From positions 92,225,001-92,289,000 of the forward strand of contig NC_072800.1 of the NCBI RefSeq assembly GCF_028583425.1: 64,000 bases of DNA, in the 5' to 3' direction. The stretch comes from Eublepharis macularius. Its lineage: Eukaryota; Chordata; Lepidosauria; Squamata; Eublepharidae. The notes below the pieces were generated by a model that saw only the letters and a program-made list of their open reading frames with translations, had not been told where the DNA came from and made no database searches. Numbering within the stretch: position 1 is the stretch's first letter; each line of letters begins with the position of its first letter. A program made the position numbers and the translations under genes. Of this stretch, positions 20,249 through 30,879 are shown in pieces.

Positions 20249-20407
20249 GGCTGAATCCACACGTCCCGGCGTCACGGTAAACGTTCGCTAAACTTCTGGA
20301 AGTATAGCGTCTTTCTAGCTGTGAGTCAGAAATTGCACTAGAAAGACGCTATACTTCCGGAAGTTAATCGAATGTTTACCGCAATGCCAGGACGTGTGGA
20401 TTCAGCC
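20249..20407. mobile_element. MITE family B, 159 bp
   Basis: Ends GGCTGAATCCACACGTCC / GGACGTGTGGATTCAGCC with nearly complete arm pairing (AGAAAGACGCTATACTTCC and its complement). Flanks TAT / TAC. It sits just before the 3' tail of a LINE- or SINE-like element (20408-20478). Confidence 0.75.
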
Positions 20408-20480
20408 TACGTAATCCGCCTTGAGTCCCAGTGAGAAAGGCGGAATATAGATAACATAAATAAAAATAAATAAAATAAAA
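20408..20480 (+). mobile_element. LINE/SINE 3' tail (CCGCCTTGAGTCCCAGTGAG ... AATAAATAAA)
   Basis: GAAAGGCGGAATATAGATAA followed by A-rich AATAAA units is the L2-type 3' terminus also used by the tRNA-headed SINE. The body upstream of the MITE (19910-20248) could be the same element but carries no motif. Confidence 0.55.
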
Positions 20481-21209
20481 ATTATGTGTTTGCAATAAGC
20501 AGTTCACAATTGCTTAGTAACTTTGAGAAACTGTGTTTAGTTACATTGAGTACTGAAAGCAAGAATTCAGAGATTTGTCTCAGAAGATAACAGTATAATA
20601 GGAATATTTGTTTGCCAGATACATTCAGTCAGAACGGAATTCTTAAAAGGTAACATAGTCAAGACAACGGCTTATTCTGTAGGATCATGTATGCACAAAT
20701 GTGATATGAGCTGACGTTGCGCTAAAAAGGTGGCATGAGTGCTGAAATGTCGAACTGTGACATGCTGTGAACCAATCACATTGTAATTAAGTACACTGTA
20801 TTAAGTAAGTGTATTTTAATTAAGTACACTGATATTGGGATGTCAAAAATGCTATAAAAACTCTGCTGCTCAAAGGAGGAGCCAGAGGGAAACAATTTTG
20901 GGGGGGGGGGCTTCTAATGCTTGGTCTCCCTTCCATTGTTGCAACAATGAGATAAATCAAACCCTCTTCTTACTCCTGGCCTCCAGTGACTTCTTGGGTG
21001 GGGGGGCTGGCGGAGACAGCCTTTTTCAGTTGTAAGAGAATGATACTTCTTGCAAGAAAACTCGTTTGGGTGAATGGGCCGTAGAATCTGGGTAGCAATT
21101 TACTGCACCTTGAATGGAAAGGAGACACCTTTTTTTTTCTTTTGAAAACTACTAGTAACAGCATGGGGGTAGGGCACTTTCATTTAATGGTACTGAGTGT
21201 GGCTTTCAG

Positions 21210-21640
21210 GTAGGGTTCCCAGGTACCCCTCTCCTCTCATTGGGAGGGTGGAGTCCCTGTCACTTACCTTGTGCACTGCATGAGAACATCTTTAATGTAC
21301 ATGTGAAGCACATGTGTGCGCATCCTGGGGCCAGCGTGATGACATCACTTTCAGAAGTGACGTCACCGTGCTGGCTGCACAAGCAGTGCCACGCTCTACA
21401 CAGGGCCGAGTCAGTCCATTTGGGGCCCAAAGCAGCCCCAAACGAAGCACGGGTACTTCCGGAAGTGATGTTACCATGCCGGTCGGGAGTGCACACACAG
21501 CACACATTCCAGAGGTGCCTGCTGGTGGCAGTCAGCCTCTGGGAGCTTGCCCCTTCTGGCCAATTGCTGGGTAGTTGGCGGGTGAGGTGGCAAATCCCCG
21601 GGAGTTTGCCTGCCACAGGTGTGCACATGGGAACCCTACT
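21210..21640. mobile_element. Dispersed element family H, 430 bp
   Basis: Starts TAGGGTTCCCAGGTACCCCT and ends CATGGGAACCCTA. The interior has paired GATGACATCACTTTCAGAAG / TGACGTCACC segments and CTTCCGGAAGTGATG. Similar sequence lies at 25775, 29271, 44268 and 45100. Probably a non-autonomous DNA transposon. Confidence 0.6.
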
Positions 21641-21689
21641 TGGAGAATTAAAATCTGTCTTTTCTTGTACATATGAGGTATTTACTGTT

Positions 21690-22140
21690 TGCTGACAGAC
21701 AGGGAGCTGCAATTTCTGTCTTCTTTGCTTTGTTCTGGAAAGGCCCTCTCCAATGGCCAATCTGCATATTTGGCTTCAGATTTGCTGTTTCATGTAAAAA
21801 TATTGTAATCTCCTCAGAATAGTTGGAAGGAAAAATGAGGTGAGAATTGCACAATCGGAGCATCTCACACTGAATCCCAGCGGCTGCAATGAGCTGTATT
21901 TTTCTGCCACTAAAGTATCTCCTGGGCCGCCTTTCCGATTCTGTTTTTGAAGAAGGAGAACTCAAATCGCAAGCTGCAGACTCCAATGTGTTTGGCTGCT
22001 GATCGTGAAAACGGCTTTGAATTATTTTTTTTTACTCCAGCGGGGCTGTGCCATTTGCAAAAAGTGAGTCGCCTCACCAGAACCGCAGACCAAACATGAA
22101 ACACATTGCCATGTGCTGTGTCTGTTGAATTTGATTGGCT
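21690..22140. other. Repeat-poor stretch, candidate conserved non-coding DNA
   Basis: No repeat family or coding motif was recognised. Conservation is inferred only. Confidence 0.28.
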
Positions 22141-22744
22141 GACACAAGATACCCAACAGTATTCCTGATACGAGCAGGAGAAATCACCCGTGCAAGAGAC
22201 ACTCAAGAGCACTTCGGGCACGTGGCTGCTATTCAGGTCAGGGATGTGGGATACTCAAACAGGAGAGATCCCACAATATTTTTTAAGATCCACAAATGCT
22301 GGCTCCTGCCATCCTCTTCAGATTCCAGAGTGGTAGAAGGGCATCATGGGCCCAAACCACAAAGAAGTCCCCAGAGCAAGCTCCCAGTCTAGCAGCACCT
22401 TAAAAACCAACCAGATTTCCAGGACATGAATATTCAAAAGCTCCCTTTGGCAAATCTGAGGGCGAGGGTAAGAGGGGTATTACAAATTAAACTGTCAAGA
22501 AGAAGTCTTCAGTATTTTTTTCTGCAGTGTTCTTCAGCAGACAGAAAATTCTGCATCAGATGTTGGGTGATTTCTTACATGGCATTCAGGAGAGGTTGCC
22601 CCACGTTTGAGAAAGAGGAGTCCAGATGGAAAGCCATGGTGTGATATGAAACGATAGGTCGTGGAGGTTTGGTCTCTCAGTGCCTACTAGCCATGGTGAT
22701 TGTGATATTTTTGACAACTCTTAGTGAGATTTGGTATTCTAAAC

Positions 22745-23485
22745 TAGACATGAGCACGAACCACAAAAAACCCAAACCATGGGGTTCATGGTTCATGGCG
22801 TTTTCATGAACCGTGAACCATGAACACCCACGAACTGGGGCAAGTTCATGAACCAGTTCATGGTTCATGGTTCGTGGGTTTTAAATGCCCCTTTCCGACT
22901 GCATAGCAGCAGCAGGGAAATAAGCATTTGATTGTTTAAAGGGCCCTTTCCTGCTGCTTGCAAGCCCACAAACCCCTGTCCTCCCAGCCCAGCCCCCCAC
23001 CCCCCCAGCCCCAGCCCCCCACTTACCTTGGCTCTGCTGCTGGGGTGGTGGAGGCTGCGGCCCCGCAGCAGCGGCTCCGGCCTTCTCTGCTGCCCTGCGG
23101 GCCCACATCCTCCTCCTCCTCCTCCAGCAAGGGGTGGAAAGGGCGCTTTTGGCTTCTTTTGCTGCTGTGCAGGCCCGCAGGGCAGCAGAGGAGGCCGAAA
23201 ACAACCTTCCTGCCCCTCAAATGGCTGCCGTGGGCCCGCACAGCGGTGGAGGAGGCCAAAAAGTTTAAATGGCGTTTCCCTGCCACTTGGATGGCCATTT
23301 AAACTGCCCTTTTCCCTGCCACTTTGCAGCAGTATGGAAAGGGACATTGCCCTTTAAAACGAACCAAATGAACCAGTAGACCAGTTCGTGGAAGTTCTTA
23401 GAAATGAGCTTCCACGTTCGCGAACTGTGAACCGGGCTGGTTCGTGGGTTTTTTTGGTTCGTATTCAGGTTCATGCCCACCTCCG
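22745..23485. mobile_element. hAT-like element family D, 741 bp
   Basis: Ends TAGACATGAGCACGAACC and GGTTCATGCCCACCTCCG; 8-bp duplication TTCTAAAC / TTCTAGAC (22737-22744 / 23486-23493) with one change. The GC-rich interior has CGGCAG/CTGC-rich repeats and several TTTAAA sites. Same family as 10481, 35891 and 51205. Confidence 0.85.
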
Positions 23486-23560
23486 TTCTAGACTTAGCCA
23501 TTTAATTTGGGGAGATGTGGTCATATAAAAACTTCTATCCCATCAAATTCTATAGGAATT

Positions 23561-23769
23561 ACAAAAGAGTCCAGTAGCACCTTTAAGACTAACCAACTTT
23601 ATTGTAGCATAAGCTTTCGAGAATCACAGTTCTCTTCGTCAGATGCATCTGATGAAGAGAGCTGTGATTCTCGAAAGCTTATGCTACAATAAAGTTGGTT
23701 AGTCTTAAAGGTGCTACTGGACTCTTTTTGATTTTGCTACTACAGACTAACATGGCTAACTCCTCTGCA
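23561..23769 (+). mobile_element. Fold-back retroposon, 209 bp
   Basis: The arm AAGAGTCCAGTAGCACCTTT ... TTCTCTTCGTCAGATGCA pairs with TGCATCTGATGAAGAGAGCT ... AAGGTGCTACTGGACTCTTT. The unpaired tail GCTACTACAGACTAACATGG ... CTCTGCA follows. Duplication TATAGGAATT (10 bp; 23551-23560 / 23770-23779). Confidence 0.88.
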
Positions 23770-23779
23770 TATAGGAATT

Positions 23780-24540
23780 CAGGGTGGCTTACAACGCATT
23801 TAAATCAACCATAGTAACACTAAAATAATAGAACTTTCACAACAAAATGGAAATTAGACGACTGTCCAAGTTTAGAAGAATAGGAAAATAAACTTGCTGA
23901 ATATGCAGTAATGGTGAAATTAACAACCAGTTTGAGAAACAAATCAAACACAAGATCTGAGGAGAAATTAAATGTATATTATGCAAGCAGGAGACAAATT
24001 TAGAATGAGAAACAGTTCAAAAATTGTACATAAATGCATTGCATTGTAGAAGCAGAATGAGAATAAGTTTTGAATGTGACATCTTGAATATAAATGTTTA
24101 AGGAAGTAAATTTTGAGCAGAAACATCTTTTATTTTCTTATTATGAGACATATAATAGACTTTCCTTTTGTGCTTTGATATATTATCTATCAAAATATTT
24201 GTTAAAAGTTTGTTAAATTTTGTTATTTGTTAAAAATTATAGCGGGCAAGTAGAAGTGGCAAAATATGTAATACTGAATATGCAGTAATAACAAAACTAA
24301 TAATGTAGTGGCAAAACAGATCAGTTATGAAATTTAAAACCTAAAATGTTGAATATAAACATACTCCAATACAAGGATGGGATATAAATCGAGTGTTGTT
24401 GTTATTATTATTATTATTAATGAAGGGGATGTTGGGAAGAGATATTTTTGTCTTATATACTCTGTTATATATAATTATTTCTGATCTATACAGTTATGTT
24501 ATACAATCCCTATTTCATTCTGTACTATCACTTCGTTTTT
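23780..24540. other. AT-rich unassigned sequence with TTA microsatellite
   Basis: The (TTA)n run at 24400-24418 follows AAGGATGGGATATAAATCGA, which resembles an L2-type 3' tail. The rest has no signal. Confidence 0.35.
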
Positions 24541-24548
24541 CAAAATTC

Positions 24549-24593
24549 TATCTATCTATCTGTCTATTTGTCTGTCTGTCTATCTGTCTGTAA
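24549..24593. repeat. TCTA/TCTG microsatellite
   Basis: CTATCTATCTATCTGTCTAT and TGTCTGTCTGTCTATCTGTC. Confidence 0.9.
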
Positions 24594-25024
24594 AATAATA
24601 CAGCTTCAAGCTATTGAGACAATCATTGTGACTCTGAAAGGAAGGCTGTTTTACCCTTCTCTTAACATCCCGGTTTTTTCACAACCAAACCTCTCTGCAG
24701 TGCTCTTGCTGCAACAGAAGTTCTTCTTTTTTCCCCCCTGCTGCTCTTCAATCTCTGCCAAAAGTATTCAGATTAGCGATCTGTATAAACAACGAATACA
24801 TAATGTTCACGTTTTGCATAACATTCTTTAATCTAAGTCACTGTTTTAGACACTCCAGGGCAGTGCTGGCAGGAACAGGGAGAAAGCAAGTTGTTATCAC
24901 AGCAGTTCTACACAGAGAAAGAACCAGAGGTATTAAACTGTGTCCCTGTTTGAGACTATGGGGCCTCTGTCTGATGCCTAGCATCATGGACAGCCAAAAA
25001 GACAAATAAGTGGGTACTAGATCA

Positions 25025-25512
25025 AATCAAGCCTGAATTCTCCCTAGAAGATAAAATGACTAAGGCTATCGTACTTTGGTCACATCATAAGAAAAGTTAA
25101 TAATGCGAGGAAAAATGGAAGGTAGTAGGAAAAGAGAAAGACCTAAAATGAGATAGCTGGACTCAATAAAAGAGGGTCACATCTTCCAGTTTGCAGGATC
25201 TGAGCAAGTCTGTTAAGGATAGGACATTTTGGAGGTCTCTCCTTCATAGGGTCACCCAGGGCTTTTTTCAGCTGGAACGCGGTGGAACGGAGTTCCGGAA
25301 CCTCTTGAAAATGGTCACATGACTGGTGGCCCCGCCCCCTGATCTCCAGAGAGAGGGGAGTTGAGTGTCTGGAGATCAGGGGGCGGGGCCACCAGCCATG
25401 TGACCATTTTCTCCGAGGGAAACCCACTGAGTTCCACCACCTCTTTTCCCAGAAAAAAACCCTGGGGTCACCATAGGTTGGAGGTGACTTGATGGCACAT
25501 GACGCACACAGT
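25025..25512 (+). mobile_element. Bov-B (RTE) LINE 3' end, split by a MITE
   Basis: Coding remnants of the Bov-B C-terminus (ACTAAGGCTATCGTACTTTG, then AAAATGGAAGGTAGTAGGAA, GAGCAAGTCTGTTAAGGATA, GGACATTTTGGAGGTCTCTC) lead into GTCACCATAGGTTGGAGGTG ... ACTTGATGGCACATGA, the 3' end. A family C MITE interrupts it at 25257-25464. Confidence 0.75.
25257..25464. mobile_element. MITE family C (CAGGGCTTTTTT), 208 bp
   Basis: Ends CAGGGCTTTTTTCAGCTGGA and AGAAAAAAACCCTG. Arms GGTGGCCCCGCCCCCTGATC / GATCAGGGGGCGGGGCCACC pair perfectly. Perfect 8-bp duplication GGGTCACC (25249-25256 / 25465-25472). hAT-like. Inserted in Bov-B. Confidence 0.9.
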
Positions 25513-25520
25513 GACTAAAG

Positions 25521-25743
25521 ATCCAGAGGAGTTCGCCGTGTTAGTCTGTAGTAGCAAAATAGAAAAGAGTCCAGTAGCACCTTTAAGACTAACCGACTTT
25601 ACTGTAGCATATGCTTTCAAGAATCACAGTTCTCTGTCAGATGTATCTTCGTCAGGTGCATCTGACGAAGAGAGCTGTGGTTCTCGAAAGCTTATGCTAC
25701 AGTGAAGTTGGTTAGTCTTAAAGGTGCTACTGGACTCTTTGCT
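25521..25743 (-). mobile_element. Fold-back retroposon, 223 bp
   Basis: The tail end ATCCAGAGGAGTTCGCCGTG lies on the left, and truncation after GGTGCTACTGGACTCTTTGC on the right (the 5' end in this orientation). Perfect 13-bp duplication ACAGTGACTAAAG (25508-25520 / 25744-25756). Confidence 0.9.
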
Positions 25744-25774
25744 ACAGTGACTAAAGGGAACCTCCAGATTCAGC

Positions 25775-26035
25775 GTAGGGTTCCCAGGTGCCTGCCCGTG
25801 GTGGGCAAACTCCCAGGGGTTTGCCTCCTTGTCTGCCCATCTGCCAGCAATCGGTGGGAGGTGGCAAGCCCCCAGAGGCTACCTGCCACCAGCAGGCACC
25901 TCAGGAACACACACGGCATGCACACTCCCAGGGGGCACGGTGACATCACTTCTGGAAGTGATGTCATTGTGCAGGTGCTGGAGCAGAGACCACATGGCAC
26001 AAGTTGCCTCCCTCGCACCAGAAGGTTTTATAGGG
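25775..26035. mobile_element. Family H element fragment
   Basis: TAGGGTTCCCAGGTGCCTGC, then GCAAACTCCCAGGGGTTTGC, ACATCACTTCTGGAAGTGAT. Similar to 21210-21640 in part. The matching end may be at 26577-26604 (ACCTGGCAACCCC), with about 540 bp of unassigned AT-rich DNA in between. Confidence 0.55.
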
Positions 26036-26880
26036 ACACGTGCCAAAATGGAAGGCAGATGCTAAAGGCTAAAAGAATATCGAATGACTAGTGGAGGCGT
26101 GGCCTGTGGTATAACGACTGCCAGGGTGAAGAGGTGAAACGGGCAGATTGCTGGCTTCCCGTCGCAGTTGTGTATCCATTCTTCATTGCCGCCTATCACT
26201 GTCTTCATATGAGATCATATACACTGTTTCTCCAATAGAAACTTACTGCACTGAAGACCTTCTGGCATTGTTTCATCAAAACTTACTGGGACTTTGGTGA
26301 TTACTGTTCAGACCTCTGGTCAATTCTAGGCACATAGCACTTTAATACTGTATAGGAAATCCTGTTGAATTATATTTTAATTATTTATATATGATGCTTT
26401 GCCTTCTGTAATCACCTACACTGTGTGTATATATATTCTCTGTTTATCTTGCTTAATTTGACTATAATGTTGCTTTAATTTGATTGATTTACAATAGAGA
26501 CACTCATTAGTTAGATTTCACGGCTTGTTAGTTTTTGTTTATTTGTACATTACCGTGATACTCTCCCTTTGTTTACTGCAGGGTATAGGGACCTGGCAAC
26601 CCCAATTCAGAGGCACAAAAGCCGGAAGGCAACGTCAGGAAAAGGCCGGTATGTTGCCCCTCCCCCAGAGTAACTGGTTGGTTACTGTGTGAGACAGGAG
26701 GCTGGACAAAGTGGACCACTGGCATGCTCTGGCAAGGCTCTTCTCATGGACTTACAAAGGGGGGAGAAGGCCTGCACTGAACGGGGCAGGAAAGAGCCAC
26801 GGGAACACCAACGGAGATAGTACATATTTGTCCTGCCTTCCTCCAAGGATGTCCAAGAAGCAAACGCAATTCTCTCTTCC
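26036..26880. other. Unassigned AT-rich sequence
   Basis: No coding motif was recognised. It may be an insertion within the family H element or adjacent single-copy DNA. Confidence 0.3.
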
Positions 26881-26884
26881 CCGT

Positions 26885-27010
26885 TTGATTGCAAACAACA
26901 GCCCTATGAGGTAGGATAGGCAGGGACAGAGAGAGAGAGCAACTGTTGTAAGACCACCCAGTGAGCATTGTGGCGGGGAGATTTTAACTCAGTTCTCCCA
27001 GATAATAACC
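26885..27010 (-). mobile_element. Degraded tRNA-headed SINE fragment (minus)
   Basis: CCTATGAGGTAGGATAGGCA ... ACCACCCAGTGAGCATTGTG ... TTTAACTCAGTTCTCCCAG matches the SINE's middle and B-box side in minus orientation. Confidence 0.5.
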
Positions 27011-27092
27011 GTTATAATATAGAATAAGGACAAGAAGAACGTGGGAGGGAGGCACTGTGCACACTTAAAGTGCAAAAAGCAAGGAACAGACG

Positions 27093-27805
27093 TTGATTTC
27101 CAGCTTTGCCTTTGGGGCCTGCTCACTTCTGAATCTTGAGATGAACGCGGCACGCTTTCTTACAGGAATGCCTACTCGAGCGCATAGCCATCCTGTGCTG
27201 TGCCAGCTGTGCTGGCTTCCAGTGGAGTCCCGGATCCGGTTCAAGGTGTTAACTTTGATGTTTAAAGCCCTACACAGACTAGGACTGACATACCTGTGGG
27301 ACCACATCTCCCGTTACATCCCTTGCAGGGTGCTGCGCTCTGCAGACAAACAACTCCTGGTGGTCCCCAGCCTGAGGGACATCCATCTGGCCTTCCACCA
27401 GGGCCAGGGCTTTTTCTGCCCTGGCCCCGGCCTGGTGGAACGCTCCCCGCTGGAGATCCGGGCCCTGTGGGACCTATTACAGTTCCACAGGACCTGTAAA
27501 ATGGAGATGTTCCACCAGGCCTTTGGCGGAGGACCAGCGGGTGTCCCCCTTTATTCCATCTAAGATCACCACTTCTTCTATGACTGCCCTCGGCCATGCG
27601 TTCTGCCCACATCCTATGACCCATGCAGGTTTTTGATCAGGTTTTGTATAATGGTGCTTGGAGTATGTTAGTGACAGTTTTAAGTGCATTTTTAAAATTG
27701 ATGATTAACTCGTTGTATTTTATTGATGATGTGAGCCGCCCTGAGCCCATTCATGGGGAGGGTGGGATATAAATCAAATCAAATAAATTAATAATAAATA
27801 AATAG
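27093..27805 (+). mobile_element. L2-clade LINE, C-terminal fragment and 3'UTR
   Basis: An open frame at 27093-27563 gives NAARFLTGMP, CWLPVESRIRFKVLTLMFKA, YIPCRVLRSADKQLLVVPS and CKMEMFHQAFGGG. These are the same residues in the same order as in the L2 at 1084. The tail ends GGATATAAATCAAATCAAAT then AATAAATAA. More diverged than the first copy. Confidence 0.85.
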
Positions 27806-27844
27806 CAACTGGCTACTGTTTGAAAAGCAGTTTCTCTCTTATTG

Positions 27845-28330
27845 GATCCCGGTGCTGTAAAGATGCTTAAAACATACTACTGGAACATGCAGTTAAGTCA
27901 CAATGGAAGGAGCCTTGAACTGGACCTTTCCAGAATGGTTCTGTGCCCTGCTGCAGGCAGAGTATTCAAGTTTGCAAACAGTTCTGAGATTGCATTCCAA
28001 AGCCCTTTTGCAAATCAATGCCGTTTCTCCCACAATGGTCCCAGTAATTAGACTCAAATATGTATTTAGTTAAGGAAATGTCTAGGGAACACAGCCGTAA
28101 AGTTAATTGCTTGCAAAAGTTTTAATGGTGATCCCATTGCATTAGGCATTCAGCTGTTGCTGACTTTGGCAACTCCTTCCACATTTCGTTGAATTCATAC
28201 CATATTTCGCCCCCTGGTTTTAAAAGCTGCAGCAGAGATTACGGCGGATGAATATGACTTTTTTGTTGTTGTTTGAGCATGCCTTGGTCTATTTTTAGAT
28301 TTGGATGTTCACTATTAATAATGTTAAAAG
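27845..28330. other. Repeat-poor stretch, candidate conserved non-coding DNA
   Basis: No repeat family. Contains TTAATTGC, CAGTAATTAGACTC and GTTAATTGCTTGC, homeodomain-like cores. Inference only. Confidence 0.3.
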
Positions 28331-28970
28331 ATAAAGAGATATGTGCATACTTCCAAATATTTAAGATGCATGTGTTTATTTATTGCAAATAAATAAATGT
28401 AGAGGTCAGCAGGGATGGCCCATCAAATAAGCAGCCCAAGGCAATCCCCTGGGACACCAGAGGCAGAGAGGAGCCCCCGTGCCCCGTCCCACAGCATCCA
28501 GGTCTTCTGTGGCAAATGGTAGGCCAGGAGCAGAGGCCCCAGGTGGTTGGGCATCCCCACCCCTATGGTTTTACCATAGAGTTTCTGGCAATTCCTAGAG
28601 CTACCTATGCCATTTCTGTTTTATTTTAATTGAAAGTTATGTGAAACTGCAGCTGCCATTGCTTGGATTTTATGCCCTTTTAACTAGTTTGTTGTACCTG
28701 TCGCTCTTCTTTGAAACTGCCCTACCAATTGTCGTAACAGGGACGACTTCGAATGTGTTATCCCTGTTGTCTTGACTCCCAAATCCACATGTCTTTTCTG
28801 CTTCTTCCATGTGCAAATCAAACCGTGGAATCTGTTATTCTTCCCACTGGATCCGCCCCCCCACCCAATAAACACATGCTTTCCCCCCAGTGTTGTTTGT
28901 GCATCAATAATTCAGTTTATGGGTTGGATCCAAAACTTCCATTCCAGTGCAAGGAGTCTTCCCCCAGTGT
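28331..28970. other. Unassigned sequence with an old dispersed repeat
   Basis: 28550-28610 (GGTTTTACCATAGAGTTTCT) matches 40795-40835 in reverse and is an old repeat. Nothing else was recognised. Confidence 0.35.
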
Positions 28971-28971
28971 T

Positions 28972-29196
28972 TTCCAGGGGTTAGAGTGATGGATTCGCTG
29001 ATGAGACCCAGGTTCGAATCCTCACTCTGCCGTGGAAGTTTGCTGGGGGATCTTGGGTCAGTCACATACACTGCACCTCACCTACACACCATGGATAGTT
29101 GTCATGCTAAAACAGAGGAGAGAAAAATGATGTAAACTGCATTGGGTCCCACTGGGGAAGAAAGAGGGGGGTATAAAAGGAGTAAATAAATAAAAA
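28972..29196 (+). mobile_element. tRNA-headed SINE (plus), best copy
   Basis: Head with a tRNA B box GGTTCGAATCC (29011-29021) and an A-box-like TTAGAGTGATGG. The body CTTGGGTCAGTCACATACAC follows. The 3' end GTAAACTGCATTGGGTCCCA ... GTATAAAAGGAGTAAATAAA is like the L2 tail. L2 machinery probably mobilised it (inference). Confidence 0.82.
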
Positions 29197-29270
29197 ACAT
29201 ACACTTTGTGAGTTTTCTCTGTATCAGCGCCATCCTTATATAACACCACATACATTGTCTATAAAACCAT

Positions 29271-29690
29271 GCTCTGTGTGGGTCCCTAATACCTTCCTGG
29301 TGGGGCGGGGGGCCACATTTAGTTTGCCTTTGCTCCTCGTGTGTGTGCAAGATGTACGCTCCCACACCTGCATGATGATGTCACTTCCGGGAAGTGACAT
29401 CATTGCACAGGTGTATGAGTGTGCACATGCTTTGAGGAGGGCCAATTTGGATCCCAAACAAGCCTGATTCGGTCCATATGGGGTCCAAATCAGCCTGTTG
29501 CGAAGTGTGGGAGTGCTCTTGGGGCAGCGTGATGATGTCACTACTGGAAAGTGACATCATTGCGCCGCCTGAGGAGTGCACCCAGGAAGCTCGTTTCCTC
29601 ACCTCTCTCCCCTGCTGGCCAGAGTGGTGGCAGGGAGAGGAGGGTGTGAGTGGGGGATCCCCTGCCCCCATTGGGGGACTGGTAACCTAT
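29271..29690. mobile_element. Family H element
   Basis: Paired segments GATGATGTCACTTCCGGGAA and AGTGACATCATTGCACAGG occur twice. Flanking ends (ACACAGGGTC-like) are degraded. Similar to 21210 and 44268. Confidence 0.5.
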
Positions 29691-29969
29691 GCACAGGCAT
29701 AATACAACACACCTACAAAAGCCATCATAGAAAACGAAGAATCCAAATCCTTGGCGAAAATAGAAAGAGAAAGCAAAGAAAGAAATGTGAAATTTTCATT
29801 TAGTGTATTTTTAGACCACCTTTCCGTCCAAGGTCTTCAAGGGAACATTAACTCCTAAACTTCCTTGGGTGTCAATATGAGAGCCAAAACAATCGCTAGA
29901 TCATAAGAAATCCAGCAGATAAGTGTACCCTCTTCTGTTTGGAAACCTGCTCTTCTGACGCCCTTAATA

Positions 29970-30319
29970 CAGACAAAAGTCCCCGCAATATAACAATTGT
30001 AACAGTAACAAAATCCAGTGTAATTTTAATACTTTTAAAGTGCTCAGTGCATGTATATCAGTGAATTCATAACTTTAATAACTGGCATTATGTAAATTAC
30101 AGCCACCGGTATAAATCAATAATCCTATATCCGGCATATAGGATTATTGATTTATGACGGTGGCTGTAATTTACATAATGCCAGTTATTTAAGTTATGTA
30201 TTCACTGATATTCATGCACTGAGCACTTTAATATATAATTATAAAAAGTATAAAAATTACACTGGATTTTGTTACTGTGTATTGCAGAACAATTGTTGTA
30301 TTGCGGGGACTTTTGTCTG
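29970..30319. mobile_element. 350-bp near-perfect palindrome, Tc1/mariner-like MITE
   Basis: Ends CAGACAAAAGTCCCCGCAAT / ATTGCGGGGACTTTTGTCTG with TA on each side (29968-29969 / 30320-30321). The arms of about 165 bp pair nearly throughout; the centre is CCTATATCCGGCATATAGG. TA target duplication fits Tc1/mariner. There is no coding capacity. Confidence 0.85.
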
Positions 30320-30339
30320 TACTGTTGTCCCTTTTACCC

Positions 30340-30740
30340 GTAATTAGCCCTTTTTGTTGTTAGCCTTCCGACATCCCTGGCAGAGAACCCCTCTCCTGCT
30401 CCCCATCTGGACCCATTAAACGAAATCGCCTGAGTCAGCGGAGGTTTGTGGCCCGCTGGAACGCCCTCTTCTATAAAAAGGCAGGATGTTTGGTTTCCAG
30501 TCCAATATTAAATTCTCCAGCCTCTCGCACCTCTGAATGGTTTCTTGCTAAGGGCAAAAATGAAATTACCCCTTTAATAAATTATTACATATCAAGAGAA
30601 TAATTTTAGAATGCCTGACTTTTGAAAGGCTTGTTATTTTTGGTCGGGAGCCAAGCGTGTCTGGAAAAATATCAGCCGCTCCGTTTGCAGGGGTACTGCC
30701 AAGGGCATTGAGAAAAGGGCACAAAATGATTCTTTAGGAT
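30340..30740. other. Repeat-poor stretch, candidate conserved non-coding DNA
   Basis: Contains GAAATTACCCCTTTAATAAA and other AT-rich motifs; no repeat family. Inference only. Confidence 0.3.
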
Positions 30741-30879
30741 GGTGGTAAGGGATATTTTAGTTCAGCGTCTTTATTTCTCTCTTGCCCCCGTTCCTAGAGC
30801 AGAGGGCCAGTTGTCACAAACTGATACACCAAAAAGAACAAAACGTCTAAGTGAAAAATATGCTCTCTTTCAAGCAAAA

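Noticed and set aside
21240..21760. Overlapping open frames of 151 and 166 codons
   Set aside because: They lie on both strands of a family H mobile element and show no protein motif or codon bias.
22932..23357. Pro-rich open frames (141, 114, 160 codons)
   Set aside because: They come from the GC-rich interior of a hAT-like family D element; all six frames are open there.
29011..29021. tRNA gene (GGTTCGAATCC)
   Set aside because: No cloverleaf could be drawn; the B box belongs to a SINE head.
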